Shown: positions 9,141-20,886 of the stretch, piece by piece
Position numbering within the stretch: the stretch's first letter is position 1
Layout: every line of letters starts with the position of its first letter
DNA from: Stictocephala bisonia
Lineage: Eukaryota > Arthropoda > Insecta > Hemiptera > Membracidae
NCBI GenBank assembly: GCA_035578905.1
Contig: JAQJVL010000418.1
Span: 496,001 to 560,000 of the forward strand
Direction: 5' to 3'
DNA length: 64,000 nucleotides
Program-made: the position numbers and the translations under genes
The notes under the pieces: model-generated
What the model was told of the DNA's origin: nothing
Seen by the model: only the letters and a program-made list of their open reading frames with translations
The model's database searches: none

Positions 9141-10952
9141 ATGTCCTTTTTATTAGAGACGGTAAAAAATGGCAAAGACAGGATCCTATACAATAATAAC
9201 AAATACCGTGAGAGCTACGCAGTAAAGAATGGAGATCTTGTTTGGCGATGCTTAGGTAAAGTCTGCAAAGCCCAAATAAGGACTAATCCAGACAAAAATG
9301 TAATTTATTTGTCTGACGAGAAACATAACGGGCCTCACCCAGTCACTATGAGAGCCCTGACGCCCACTCCACCTCAGCAAAGACGCCACCAGCTGGCGTC
9401 CATGGTTGAAGACTCTCCACCCCTCTCTGTTTCAACCCCTGCCTTGGATACGTCCAGCTCCGAAACCTGCGCCACGCTGACTACTCCCGTCACTTCTCTC
9501 GTGACCCCAGCTACACCCGAGGACCAGGCGTCAGAGATCTTCCGCCTCAAGAAAGAGATTGCCCGTCTCAAAGACGAAATGCAAAAAATCTTAGATCACA
9601 CCATTGAATCTGACAAACGCTTGCTGCAGTACACTGACCAGATTTTTTAGTAAATTCTCCAATTTATTTGCCTCATGTCAACCAGGCCACCCACGCATCT
9701 TCGTCAGCTGACTGTAGTGTACAGTGTGACCTCATACCATCTTTAAATTTTTCCGCGCATGCTGCATCCACGACGGACACCAGGGATATCTCTGTACAAT
9801 GCGACGCACTAGCCCATCCCAAAGCGAACACAATCTTGCCAGACGACGAGTGTAGCGAGTTAATAACCAGTCTAAGGACGACTGTAGAAGTGCTTGGTGC
9901 AGAAAACAACTGCCTCAAACTCGAATTACAAAACTGTGCGTGTAAGGAGTCTGAAAATCAAGCATGGCAGGAAGTCAAAACAAAAAAACACAAAGTTCAC
10001 AACACGAATTACCGCAAACTTGAGGCTTTGAAAAATGAAAATAAAATGCCAAATAAATTCCGACCAAGGCCTGTTAAAAAAGGGCAAAGCAATCCAAATA
10101 GTAAACGAAAGCTAAATAAATCGCAAAAATTCCGTAAAACACCTTTCCCAGTTTACAACTCTAATATAAAATCTATTATCATAAAGGGTGACAGTCACAC
10201 TCGTCATATCGCAAGACTAGTGGGTGATCGGATCGGCCTCAGAACTTCGGTGAACCTGTAAACCTGGCGCTCGGCTCCTCAACGTTGTTGACCTGAGCCG
10301 TGCAGCAGTTCCACCAGCGCCTGGACCCGAACTTCACTGTGAGGTGCTGATCGCCGGCTCGAATGACGTTGCTGTCGGCGCGCAGCGGAACATCTACCTC
10401 CACTTTGATGATATTATCACTGCCCGTTTAGCCACCACTGAATTGATAGTTGCAACCCTACCACATCGCCACGACGTGCACGACCCAGCTGACCCTGTCC
10501 ATGAGGAGATCGTCTTGGTGAATGCTTTCATTGACAAACTTGCTGCCCGACACAACATCCCGGTGCTGAACCTTGACAGAATGGACCGAAAGTATTTTAC
10601 CACACACGGCCAACACCTCTCGATGCGGGGCAAGAGGCTGCTGGCGGATATGGTGGTGAGGAGCCTTCCAACTGAGAGTCGACGACCCGTGCCCCGAAAA
10701 CCTGCGATGAACCTCTCACCGCCGCCTTCACCCGGCCCATTCACGCTGCGGTACGACACTTACGCCGAAGCCGTCACTAGCTCTCGGCCAGTGGTTTTGC
10801 AGCCCCCTTTCCACGAAGATGTTCCATCTCCTTTGTTAACTGGGGAACATATTGTAAATACAAGTGTTTTATCTTTTTTAGGGACCCCCACACAAGTCAA
10901 CGAGGAAAAATTAAAAAAAAGCAACAATTTAAAAACCACATTCAAAATTTAA
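9141..10952 (+). pseudogene. LINE ORF1: FLYWCH-type zinc finger, linker, SGNH-hydrolase-like domain
   Basis: Starts at ATG 9141; frames change near 9650 and 10255. The first 70 residues match a FLYWCH zinc finger, with aromatic and WRC positions, Cys-x4-Cys (WRCLGKVC) and a His pair (EKHNGPHP). A Ser/Thr/Pro-rich stretch and a coiled-coil-like segment (EIFRLKKEIARLKDEM) follow. After the first frameshift come a leucine-rich segment, a very basic stretch, and then SGNH hydrolase blocks: GDSHTRH (block I), IAGSNDVAVG (block III) and THGQHLSMRGK (block V-like). Esterase-type ORF1 proteins are known in CR1-group LINEs. The FLYWCH finger at the front is the unusual part. The protein presumably binds the element RNA or DNA; the role of the esterase fold is not settled. 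Confidence 0.75.
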
Positions 10953-12758
10953 AATCCGAAATACCCAATGAAAACATTAATATTTTCCATCAGAACGCAC
11001 AGTACGCCACTAACAAACTGGACGATATTAAACTTTTATGCAAAGAACTCCATCCAGACGTACTGGTTCTGTCAGAAATTGGCTTCAGAAACAGTAATAT
11101 AGAGTTCTGTAAACTTGAGAACTACACACTAGCAAACAGCTTCTGTCGAACCTCCCTCAAAGGGGGAGGTGTCGCAATATTTACAAAAATTAGTTACAAG
11201 TTTACACCCTTCAAAATTCGACTGAAAAAGATTTTGAAGTAACAGCTATAAAGCTGCTTACAGAGACAAAAAGCATTATTATTATTATTGGCTTATACAG
11301 GTCTCCTAGTGGCAATATAAATGAATTCTTTTATAAATTAGAAACGCTACTTACAAACGTGACGACCAGCAGTAAATCTCATTTCGTTATTGTAGGGATT
11401 TCAATATTGATACTATTGACATTGAGAATCCCTCCACAAAGCGACTTACAGATACTTTAAAATCATTTGGCCTCGAGTGGCTAGTGAACTCTCCCACAAG
11501 GGTTACAATCGGATCTCAGTCGGCAATTGATAACGTTATCACTGACATACCAAACACCGTAGTTACAGTGGTCAACACAGCTGTAGGTGACCATTACGGC
11601 CTAGAGGCCGTTATCAGCGGGCTCTGCCCAGAAAAGGAACCACCTATCCGCCGTAAGATAAGGGACACTAGGCCCGCAAATATAACTCTTCTCAACCAAT
11701 CGTTAGCTACAGAAAATTGGCAGTTTTTAAATTACAACAACTCTGTCGAGGATAATTTCAATGCATTTGAAAATTGTTTTTTGTATCACGTAAATTTGTG
11801 CTGTCCAATTAAAGAAATCAAATCTTGTAATCAGTCTAAAAGTAGACCCTGGATTACACGAGGAATTTTGGTCTCGAGAGAAAAACTAAAGTTTTACTCC
11901 GAACTAATGAGGTGTACAAATAATGTTAACTTCAAACTATATGTTAAAAAATATAAGAAAATATACAATAAGGTGATAAACGCTGCCAAGGCCTATGAAA
12001 TTAACAAAGACATTTTAAACTCACGTAATATTTCCAAAACGACCTGGAACATAATTAATTCTAAAAAAAATAAAAGCACAACAAAAGATATATCATTAAA
12101 GATTGGTGACGAGTTGGTAACTGATGCTACTCGAGTGGCGGTAGAGTTCAACCAGTTCTTCTCTACAATAGCTCAACAAGGGCCTGTAACGGGACAGTCA
12201 TCCTCAGTTCCTTCTCGTTGTCATAATCCACTAGCCTCCATGGCATTAGCCCTGGTTACAGAGGACGAACTAGCTTCTTTGATCCGTCACCTCCATTCTA
12301 AAAAATCGAATGATATAAATTATCTTTCAATGTGGCTGATTAAGAAATGTTATCAGCATATTTTATGCCCATTAACAATGTTAGTCAACCTTTCTTTTTT
12401 AAATGGAACCTTTCCAAATTCTCTTAAGGCAGCAAAAGTAACACCAATATTTAAAAAGGGAGATCTCCATTCAATAGATAATTTCAGGCCTATTTCTATT
12501 TTACCCGTGTTCAGTAAAATTTTCGAGAAACTTTTTCTGTCACGTTTGATGAACTTTTTTGAAAAACACAATGTGCTTTCACAAAATCAGTTTGGTTTTA
12601 GGAAAGGTAAATCGACTACAGAAGCAGTTGTGAGCCTTGTCGACAAAATTGTCAGGGGCCTTGAAGGTCGTAAGCACACCCTAGGTGTATTCTTAGACCT
12701 TTCCAAGGCTTTCGATTGCGTTGACCACAGTATAATACTACAAAAACTTGAGACGTAT
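10930..12758 (+). pseudogene. LINE ORF2, 5' part: AP-type endonuclease and start of reverse transcriptase
   Basis: Endonuclease/exonuclease/phosphatase blocks can be read in order. These are an N-terminal strand with FHQNAQYA, a PDVLVLSEIG block, [37 protein letters not shown] and the terminal GDHYG. Frames change near 11240 and 11400. From 11484 the frame is open for 432 codons through RT motifs [26 protein letters not shown] and [12 protein letters not shown]. It stops artificially in the LTR of the inserted Gypsy element. ORF2 overlaps the end of ORF1 in another frame. Confidence 0.88.
12755..12758. repeat. Target-site duplication GTAT, left copy
   Basis: GTAT abuts the left LTR here and recurs directly after the right LTR at 19606-19609. 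Four-base duplications are normal for Ty3/Gypsy integration. The site lies in the LINE reverse transcriptase at the conserved tyrosine-glycine-isoleucine region. Confidence 0.93.
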
Positions 12759-13653
12759 TGTGACGTTTTTTACACGTCCTAATTTATAAATAATTAATCG
12801 CTATGTGGGTTTTACAAATAAGCAACACGATATACTAAACAATTACTAAATTTATTGAATATAAAATTAACTTATTATAATTAAATGTATTATTTCCTTA
12901 ACTTTAAACTATTGAGAAAAGTACAATTTACTATTAGGCCTACTGTTACAATTAAACTAATCTATAATTACAATCTTCGATGGCATCAATAATTACAACT
13001 ACTAATTGCAAAGTGACTTTACTAAATTCCCTTCTTTTAATTACAATTCCTAGCTCTATAAAGTGGCTTTCCTAGATTATCTACTAATATTTACAATGAC
13101 TAACTATAAAGTGACTCTACTAGCTTCCCTACTACCTACAGTCCAATGCTAACAGTTCACTCACAGTTTCTTCAGTGTCCCTTCAGAAGTCGTCCACAAG
13201 TACCGCAATGCTCCTTCGTTGATCCCCACAACGAACCACTCACCGGTAACTTCTCCGTAGACCACTTCTCTATACACGGACACTTCACTCGCACTGTAGA
13301 ACTGTCTCACTGTCGCCGCAAACACCTGGGCTGTAGGCTGTAGACTCACTGACTGACTGACTGACTGACTGACTGACTGACTGACTGACTGACTAGCGCT
13401 GGTATCCGGGCCGTATATATCACCTGCAGGTCTCCATCTAGAAGCTTCTTGAATTCCCCTGCGTCCGAAGTTCCATGACAGAGCTGCCTCGTCAACCCAG
13501 AAGATTCTAGAAGTCTATTGAAGAGGTAAAGGGGCGTTCATGCGTAAGCCATTGTGCCCCAAAGGTTGTAAACAAGCAGGGCAGGTGGTCAGCGACCCAT
13601 CCATTACTTCCGCATCACCGGTTCCCAGGATAGAGGCCACTCGGAATGTCACA
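12759..13653 (-). repeat. Gypsy 3' LTR (895 bp)
   Basis: Starts TGTGACGTTTTTTACACG and ends CGGAATGTCACA. Compared with the other LTR it has a longer (CTGA)n tract near 13347-13395, about six extra units, which explains the 24-bp length difference. The few other differences are single bases. The GC-richer end probably carries the promoter region when read on the minus strand; no TATA call is made. Confidence 0.95.
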
Positions 13654-13668
13654 CTGCCCCCTCCTTAA
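13654..13668 (-). other. Gypsy polypurine tract
   Basis: Read on the minus strand, AAGGAGGGGGCAG lies directly before the 3' LTR, overlapping the stop codon of pol. This is the expected position of the plus-strand primer site. Confidence 0.85.
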
Positions 13669-16600
13669 GGCTGATCGTCCCGATCAGCTTCCGCTCCATG
13701 GTACGGTGCTAGGCGATCAAGGTGGACCACAAGCATCTTGCCTCTTGGGTGTCTTTGAATCCTGTAGACCACATCGTTGATTCGTGTCACTACCCGATAA
13801 GGTCCTTGCCAATCCTGTTGAAATTTCGGGCATCTCCCCTTCTTCCGGATGGGACTGTAGAGCCACACCAGGTCGTTCACCTGGAATCCAGTGGAATTGG
13901 CTTGCCGGTCGTAGCGAGCTTTCATTTTGTCACTGGCCATTTTTAGGTGCTGACGAGCGAACTCGTGAGTGTCGTGTAGGTGGTCGACGAGCTCGCAGGC
14001 GTAGTCCGTTGCGGGCTGCTTTGCGTCAGGTGGCAGGCCGAACATGAGGTCACTAGGCAGCCGCAGCTCCCTTCCGAAGATCATCCTCGCTGGGGTGAAA
14101 CCCGTAGTATCGTGGACCGAAGATCTGTACGCCAGGAGGAAAATGGGCACCTTCCGATCCCAATCCCGCTGATTGGTGGACACAACTTTCCTGAGGTGTC
14201 CAACGAGTGTCTTTATGTATCTCTCGACCATCCCATCAGATTGCGGATGAAGTGCAGTTGTCCGTGTCTTGTGCACTCCGAGACGCTGAAGCACCTCCTT
14301 CATCAACAGGGATCCGAAGTTCGTCCCTTGGTCACTGTGCAGCTCACGTGGCACTCCATACCGACAGATGAATTCGTTCACCAAGCACCCAGCTACTGTT
14401 GCGGCTTCTTGATTTGGTACGGCGTATACTTCTGGCCATTTCGTAAAGTAGTCCATGAGAACCAGGAGATATTTATTTCCTGCATCTGACATGGGAAATG
14501 GACCGGCGATGTCGATGGCGATCCTCTCGAAGGGTGCCCCAACGTTGTACTGTTGCATTCTGCCTCGACTTCTTGTTTGTGGCCCTCGGCTTCCAGTACA
14601 GATATCACATTGGCGGCACCACTTGTCTACATCAGCCCTCAAGTTCAACCAGTAGAACCGCTGACGTAGCTTGTCCACCGTTCTGTTGACACCTAAGTGC
14701 CCACCAGATGCTCCATTGTGGATCTCCTCCAGCACTTCCTTTCTTTTACTTCTGGGGAGCACAATCTGTTCAATCTGCTTCCTACCATTAGGGGCCTCCC
14801 AGATTCTTATAAGCACTCCGTTCTTAACCTTCATTGAGTCCCACTGTGCCCAGTAGCTCTTATACACATGGTTCCTAGCTGCAATGTCCTCCCAGCTAGG
14901 ACGAGCCCCCGATTCCTTCTCCCGCAGCAGTGGTCCAACCTCGCTATCCTCAAGTTGTTCTTTCCGGAGTTCCTTCGGCTCCCATCCACTAGCTGGCTCC
15001 AAAGAGACACAACGCACTTCCACGGACGGATTCCTTTCTTCTACCTTGGAGCAGTGCTTACAACCCTCTGGGCAAGGTCATCGAGACAGGGCGTCGGCAT
15101 TGGAATGGTTTCTCCCTCGTCGGTGTTCAGAGGTGAAGTTGTATTCTTGAAGACGCTGCACCCATCGAGCTGTCTGTCCCTCCAGGTTCTTGAAGTTCAT
15201 TAGCCAAGTCAGGGCAGAATGGTCGGTCCTTAAATGGAAAGGCTGTCCATAGAGGTACTTGTGAAAATGCTCTAATGACTTCACGACTGCAAGTAGCTCT
15301 CTTCTTGTGACGCAATAATTCCTTTCTGCTTTGGATAGCGTTCTGCTGAAGTAAGCTATTACAGCTTCGTGGTCGTCCTGAACTTGGGAGAGAACTGCCC
15401 CTATACCCACATCGCTAGCGTCCGTGTCCACAATGAACTTCTCTCCAAACCGTGGGAACCCTAAGATTGGAGCGCTGCAAAGAGAAATTTTAAGCGTCTC
15501 AAAAGCCTCACTAGCCTCCGGAGTCCACTCAAACTTACGCTGTTCTTCGGTGAGCTTGGTCAGTGGCTTAGCAATATCAGCATAGCCCTTCACGAAGCGG
15601 CGGTAGTAGGTGCAAAGTCCAAGAAAACTCCTCACCTCATGTTTGTTACGTGGGACAGGCCACTCCCTCACGGTGCTAATCTTCTCCGGGTCCACAGTCA
15701 CTCCTTCGGATGACACTACGTGTCCAAGATAGTTAACCTTATTCTTGAAAAGATTACATTTTTTTAGGTTTAACTTCAGGTTGGAAGAACGAAGCCTCTT
15801 AAAAACTTTCTCCAGATTCTGAAGATGGTCGTTAAACGTCTTCCCTATGACTATGATGTCGTCCAGATACACTAGACAAGTTTCCCAAGTCAGTCCCCGT
15901 AGCACATTTTCCATGAGTCTCTCGAAGGTAGCTGGAGCATTGCAGAGTCCAAAGGGCATCACTGTGAACTGCCAAAGTCCGTTTCCATTCCCTATGGAAA
16001 ACGCTGTTTTCTCTTTGTCCTCCGGAGCTATCTCCACCTGCCAGTACCCGCTCTTCAAGTCCAGGGTCGAGAAGAACTTACAGCCTCCGAGAGCATCCAG
16101 AGTGTCGTCAATCCGGGGCAAGGGATAACTGTCTTTCTTCGTAACATTGTTCAGTAGACGGTAATCCACGCAGAACCTGGAAGTCCCATCCTTCTTCTTT
16201 ACTAATACTACCGGCGAAGTCCATGGGCTGCTGGAGGGCTCAATCACTCCATCTTGCTCCATTTCTTTTATTTTTCGCTCTGCCTCTTCTCTCTTCGCCC
16301 AGGGTAGTCTCCTAGGTATTTGACGGATTGGTCTAGCGTCTCCAACATCAATTTTATGTTGAACCACAGTTGTCCTACCTTTTGGCCCCGTAGCAGTTTC
16401 AAACACATCTTGATACTCTGTTATTAGCCTAGCGACTTGCTTCGTTTGATCCAATGTCATTCCCCTGCATGCATCTCTTACAAACTCCGCTATGTCCTCT
16501 GGAAGGTTTTTATGGTCTGAAGAGATATTCCTATCAGCTCGTGAAACAGAAGAAACCGAAGAACATTTACCTAGGAGCCTACCTTGTTTCAATGCAACAG

Positions 16601-18599
16601 GATGGTCATTCAAATTCATTATGCGGACTGGAACTTCCTTAGAAGATTTGAACAGTGTTTTCGCTACAAGTACCCCACGTCCAAGTTCCTCGTCGTTTAT
16701 AACTGGTTCCAGCATTAAATTCTGGCCTTCCGGAATAGTCTTGTCCATTTCTGCTCTGACGATCTTCTGAGTTCGAGGTGGCAGAGTGGCGTCCTTCAAC
16801 AAGCGCACCCAAGAAGATAAATTCTTCCTATGCTGAAGAGCAACTTCCTCTCCCCCAATGGTCGTCACTCCTTTTCTGAGGTCTAACTGTAAGCCAAGTT
16901 TCGTCATCATGTCCATGCCGAGTATGACGTCCTCCTCAATGTCAGCTACAAGAGCGCGATGCTCAAGACATGCACCCCCGATGCAGAAGGTGGCAACTGT
17001 CTCCCCGCGGACGCTGGCAAAGTCCCCAGTCGCAGTCTTCACTGTCCAGGTCGTCGGAGTTATTTTCATAGAGGAAGGACAAATATCTTCATTCAATATC
17101 GTCATCGTTGCACCAGTGTCCAGCAAAAGGCTTCTGGGCTCCCCGTTTACCAATCCGTCTATGTAAAGGCTGTTGGTCTGACCTGACAAAGATGCTACGA
17201 TGATGCTCTTAGCTGGGGCCTCAAATTGCTGGGTTGACAGTTGCCCCTTCCCATCAACACTGTTTAGTTTTCCCTGCCCCTGCCCCCGAGAGGCTTTACT
17301 CGGGCATTTACTTCGGTAATGGCCTAACTCTCCACACCCCCAACAGCGAATCTCCTTCTTCCGGTCCCTCAGGGCATCAAGCACTTTTCTTACGATGTCT
17401 TCTATCTTCATAGGTTCTTCTTCCTTTGCGTAGACTCCTCGCAGACGTGCCTGGCCCCGGACGGATTGCTTTACGGCCTCAAACTCTAAGGCTTGCGTCA
17501 GGGCCTCGTTTAAAGTGTTAGGCCGGGCCAACTTTACAGCCTGCTGCGTCTCAGCATCCCGCAGCCCATCGAGGAACCTTTCAATGGATAGGCTCTCGTA
17601 GACAGCTTCGTCCACTGTAGGATAAGCGCCCCTCACTAATCGTGCGATGTCAGCTTCGAATTCTTGAAGACTCTCATTGGACTTCTGGTGACGACTCCTG
17701 AGCTGAGATCTGTAGACCAGTTCCATGTGTTTATGTCCGAACCGCATTTCCAACCGTCTAATCAAATCTTCGTAATTCTGTCGCTCAGCAGGTGGAACGG
17801 TTTGCAGTACGCTCAGAGCTTCTCCACGAAGTGAAAGGCACAACATGGACGCCTTCGCTGAAGATGGCCAATTGTAGACAGCAGCGGCAGTCTCAAACAA
17901 AGTAATAAAATCTTCCCAGGACATCTTTCCGTCAAAGGTTGGCAAACTTGCGTTATTTACGGGTGGACTCACACTGGACCGACGTTCCAGGCTGGGCGGT
18001 TGCTGTCCACTTCCTGAGATCCCAGGTGGTTCGTTGCAGGTTATTGACTCCTTCCTCTCCTGAACCATTTCTTCTAAAACCCTAATCCTATCACCTAATT
18101 GCTTCGAACTGTCATCTAATTGTTTTTTAAATTCGTTCGAACAGTCATCTAATTGTTTTTTAAATTCGTTCGAACAGTCATCTAATTGTTTTTTAAATTC
18201 ATCTTCAACTTGGCAAATTTTATAATTAAATTCTGTAGCTAACTCTTCCTTCAAGGTTTTACAATTACTATTTAGTTTTTCGGTTAAGTCATCTTTCACT
18301 TCTTTTAAGTCACTATGTAATTTCTCTGCATTTCCTTTTAAGTCACTTTGTAATTTCTCGACATTTCTGTTTAAGTCACTTTGTAATTTCTCTGCATTTC
18401 TGGTAATCATAGACTTAAGTGAACTAGCTTCAGTTTCAAAAAGGAATGTTTCTGGATCATCCCCTGCTTCTAGCATTGCCTGCTTAAGTCTACTTACTAA
18501 AACTGATTTTGTTCCAGTATGATCTAAGTCCCTTTCTTCTAACTCCCGCTTTAAATCAGCCACTTTTAAGTCTACTAACTTAACTCCACTAGATGCCAT
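13665..18599 (-). pseudogene. Gypsy gag-pol polyprotein, single frame with one TGA
   Basis: Begins at ATG 18599 and is open for 1173 codons to TGA 15078-15080, then open in the same frame to 13665. Order: SAP-like DNA-binding motif (residues 8-45), coiled coil (50-185) with three tandem copies of EFKKQLDDCSN, gag core (215-375), one CCHC knuckle (CWGCGELGHYRSKC, 419-432), aspartic protease (LLLDTGAT, about 491-498), reverse transcriptase (YLDDIIV, 911-917), and RNase H (TDASDVGIG). After the stop comes integrase with an HHCC finger, catalytic D (IDIAGPF), D (HSDQGTNFG) and E (MVERY), and a GPY/F module (WQGPYRVV). Gag and pol are fused with no frameshift. The single stop sits at the RNase H-integrase junction, where an arginine codon (CGA) is the simplest ancestor. 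Confidence 0.93.
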
Positions 18600-18715
18600 C
18601 GTTTTTTTGCAAAACTACGTCTGAACAATATAGAATTACAGTAAATGAATTCAATAAACAGCTTAACAATAACTTTCAATAGATAAAAATATTAAACGTG
18701 TTGCTCAACAAATCT

Positions 18716-18733
18716 ATCCCACTTCTGACACCA
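18716..18733 (-). other. Gypsy primer binding site, tRNA-Leu type
   Basis: Read on the minus strand, TGGTGTCAGAAGTGGGAT follows the 5' LTR after one base. It is complementary to the 3' end of animal tRNA-Leu(CAA) including CCA, as I remember that tRNA. Confidence 0.8.
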
Positions 18734-18734
18734 G

Positions 18735-19605
18735 TGTGACGTTTTTTACACGTCCTAATTTATAAATAATTAATCGCTATGTGGGTTTTACAAATAAGCA
18801 ACGCGATATACTAAACAATTACTAAATTTATTGAATATAAAATTAACTTATTATAATTAAATGTATTATTTCCTTAACTTTAAACTATTGAGAAAAGTAC
18901 AATTTACTATTAGGCCTACTGTTACAGTTAAACTAATCTATAATTACAATCTTCGATGGCATCAATAATTACAACTACTAATTGCAAAGTGACTTTACTA
19001 AATTCCCTTCTTTTAATTACAATTCCTAGCTCTATAAAGTGGCTTTCCTAGATTATCTACTAATATTTACAATGACTAACTATAAAGTGACTCTACTAGC
19101 TTCCCTACTACCTACAGTCCAATGCTAACAGTTCACTCACAGTTTCTTCAGTGTCCCTTCAGAAGTCGTCCACAAGTACCGCAATGCTCCTTCGTTGATC
19201 CCCACAACGAACCACTCACCGGTAACTTCTCCGTAGACCACTTCTCTATACACGGACACTTCACTCGCACTGTAGAACTGTCTCACTGTCGCCGCAAACA
19301 CCTGGGCTGTAGGCTGTAGACTCACTGACTGACTGACTGACTGACTAGCGCTGGTATCCGGGCCGTATATATCACCTGCAGGTCTCCATCTAGAAGCTTC
19401 TTGAATTCCCCTGCGTCCGAAGTTCCATGACAGAGCTGGCTCGTCAACCCAGAAGATTCTAGAAGTCTATTGAAGAGGTAAAGGGGCGTTCATGCGTAAG
19501 CCATTGTGCCCCAAAGGTTGTAAACAAGCAGGGCAGGTGGTCAGCGACCCATCCATTACTTCCGCATCACCGGTTCCCAGGATAGAGGCCACTCGGAATG
19601 TCACA
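18735..19605 (-). repeat. Gypsy 5' LTR (871 bp)
   Basis: The same sequence as 12759-13653 apart from a shorter CTGA tract and about three single-base differences (for example CAACGCGATA against CAACACGATA). Read on the minus strand this is the LTR that would drive transcription of gag-pol. Confidence 0.95.
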
Positions 19606-20659
19606 GTATGGTATCAGAGGTGTTTCACACCTGTGGTTAAAATCATTCTTGAACCATCGATCTCAGCAAGTCCAAATTTCAAACAAACTTTCAAAATCCA
19701 AACAGCTGAGTTATGGCGTCCCCCAGGGATCAATACTCAGCCCACTTCTGTTCTTGATTTATGTCAATGATATTGGTTCATCGCTGCAGCATGGTCAACT
19801 CGTCCAATATGCCGATGACACGACTCTTTGCTTTAGTGAAAACTGTAAAGAAAATCTAGAATTAAACGTTTACCTTGATTTGAACAGTTGTGCTCAGTAT
19901 TTTAATATGCTGAACCTTAAAACAAATTCAACAAAATCACAGGTCATCAACTTTTGTTTGAGGCCCATTGATTTTGGAAGTAGCCCCTCAGTGTTACTGG
20001 CGGACTCTGTGCTAGAAGAAGTGGAGTCCACTAAATTCTTTGGAATATACCTCGACAGAGGTTTGACATGGAATGACCATATTAATAGTGTATGCTCTAA
20101 GTTATCCTCAGGCATTTATGTACTGAGGACGCTCTCTAAATACTGCCCTATTCAGGTACTGATGACGGCATATTATGGTCTCATTTACCCTCACCTTTCC
20201 TATGGACTGGTGATTTGGGGAGGTGGTGTATATAGTGAATTCTTGAGAGTGTTTAGACTACAAAAGAAGGCAGTCCGAATTATTGCAAATTTAATGAGCA
20301 GAGAGTGGTGCAAACCAATGTTCAAACAACTCAAGCTGTTGACTCTGCCTTGCTTGTATATTCTAGAAACAATTTTATATTGTATGTCCAAATGCAACCT
20401 GATAAGGGGCAGTGACTTACATAATTATAATACTAGAGGCAGAGATGACTACCGTACAGGGCAACATAGAACGGTAGTCTATCAACACCTGCCCTCGCAG
20501 GTGGGTGTCAAATTAATTAACAGCTTACCTAAAGAAATTAAAATTGCTCCAAATTCAAAAATATTTAAGACCCGCTTGAGAGACATACTCTTGTCCCAGG
20601 CTTTTTACAGCATCGGAGAGTTCCTAGCACACAACTGGGAGACCAACTTAATTGGCTAG
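19606..20659 (+). pseudogene. LINE ORF2, 3' part: rest of reverse transcriptase and C-terminal domain
   Basis: Continues the RT after the Gypsy insertion: SYGVPQGSILSPLLF, then the catalytic LVQYADDTT, then the thumb region (FFGIYLDRGLTWNDHI, YGLIYPHLSYGLVIWGG, FRLQKKAVRII). The last 100 residues are the usual Jockey/CR1-type C-terminus ending with LINSLPKEIKIAPN and FYSIGEFLAHNW. The frame is open for 350 codons to TAG 20657-20659. Joined to the part before 12758 with one GTAT removed, the conserved region is continuous. Confidence 0.92.
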
Positions 20660-20846
20660 ACACATCCCGTTGACTTTTGTGGGAGTTTCAAACACTATAG
20701 GTAGATTTGTGTGAATGCCCTCCTTGTATGTATGTTTGTGTGTATTTATTGTTATGAATGATTGTTTAAATTAAAGCCTTAGGTTAATTAATTTTAATAC
20801 TGACGTTTGCGATACAATATTTTTTATATTGTCCATGCAATAAAGG

Positions 20847-20848
<2 letters not shown>

Positions 20849-20884
<36 letters not shown>

Positions 20885-20886
20885 GA
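20849..20886 (+). repeat. (TTA)n tail of the LINE
   Basis: A short trinucleotide tract follows AATAAAGGATT, about 190 bases after the ORF2 stop. Simple-repeat tails are typical of this LINE group and mark its 3' end. Confidence 0.8.

Larger units (their letters stand above)
12759..19605 (-). mobile_element. Complete Ty3/Gypsy LTR retrotransposon (6847 bp), minus strand
   Basis: Both LTRs begin TGTGAC and end GTCACA and are flanked by the 4-bp duplication GTAT. The internal part has a tRNA-Leu-type primer binding site, one long gag-pol frame with a single stop, and a polypurine tract. No env-like ORF is present. The LTRs differ by about three substitutions plus a CTGA repeat-number change, so the insertion is recent. 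It sits inside an older, frameshifted LINE, giving a clear order of events. Confidence 0.96.
9135..20886 (+). mobile_element. LINE (Jockey/CR1-like), split by a Gypsy insertion
   Basis: A non-LTR retrotransposon on the plus strand. ORF1 is at 9141-10952 and ORF2 starts near 10930, broken at 12758 and resuming at 19606. A short 3' UTR ends in a (TTA)n tail at about 20849-20886. Removing the 6847-bp Gypsy element and one copy of GTAT leaves roughly 4.9 kb, a normal LINE length. The 5' end is uncertain; it may lie a few hundred bases upstream of ORF1. ORF1 and ORF2 carry several frameshifts, so this copy is dead. Confidence 0.88.

Noticed and set aside
9374..10945. Minus-strand ORFs of 60-120 codons
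   Set aside because: Antisense shadows of LINE ORF1, which has recognisable domains on the plus strand.
13146..13349. ORFs of about 60 codons repeated at 13146 and 19122
   Set aside because: Both lie inside the Gypsy LTRs and are identical because the LTRs are; LTRs do not normally encode proteins.
13722..17186. Plus-strand ORFs of 60-170 codons opposite gag-pol
   Set aside because: They are antisense shadows of the Gypsy polyprotein, which has clear domains on the minus strand.
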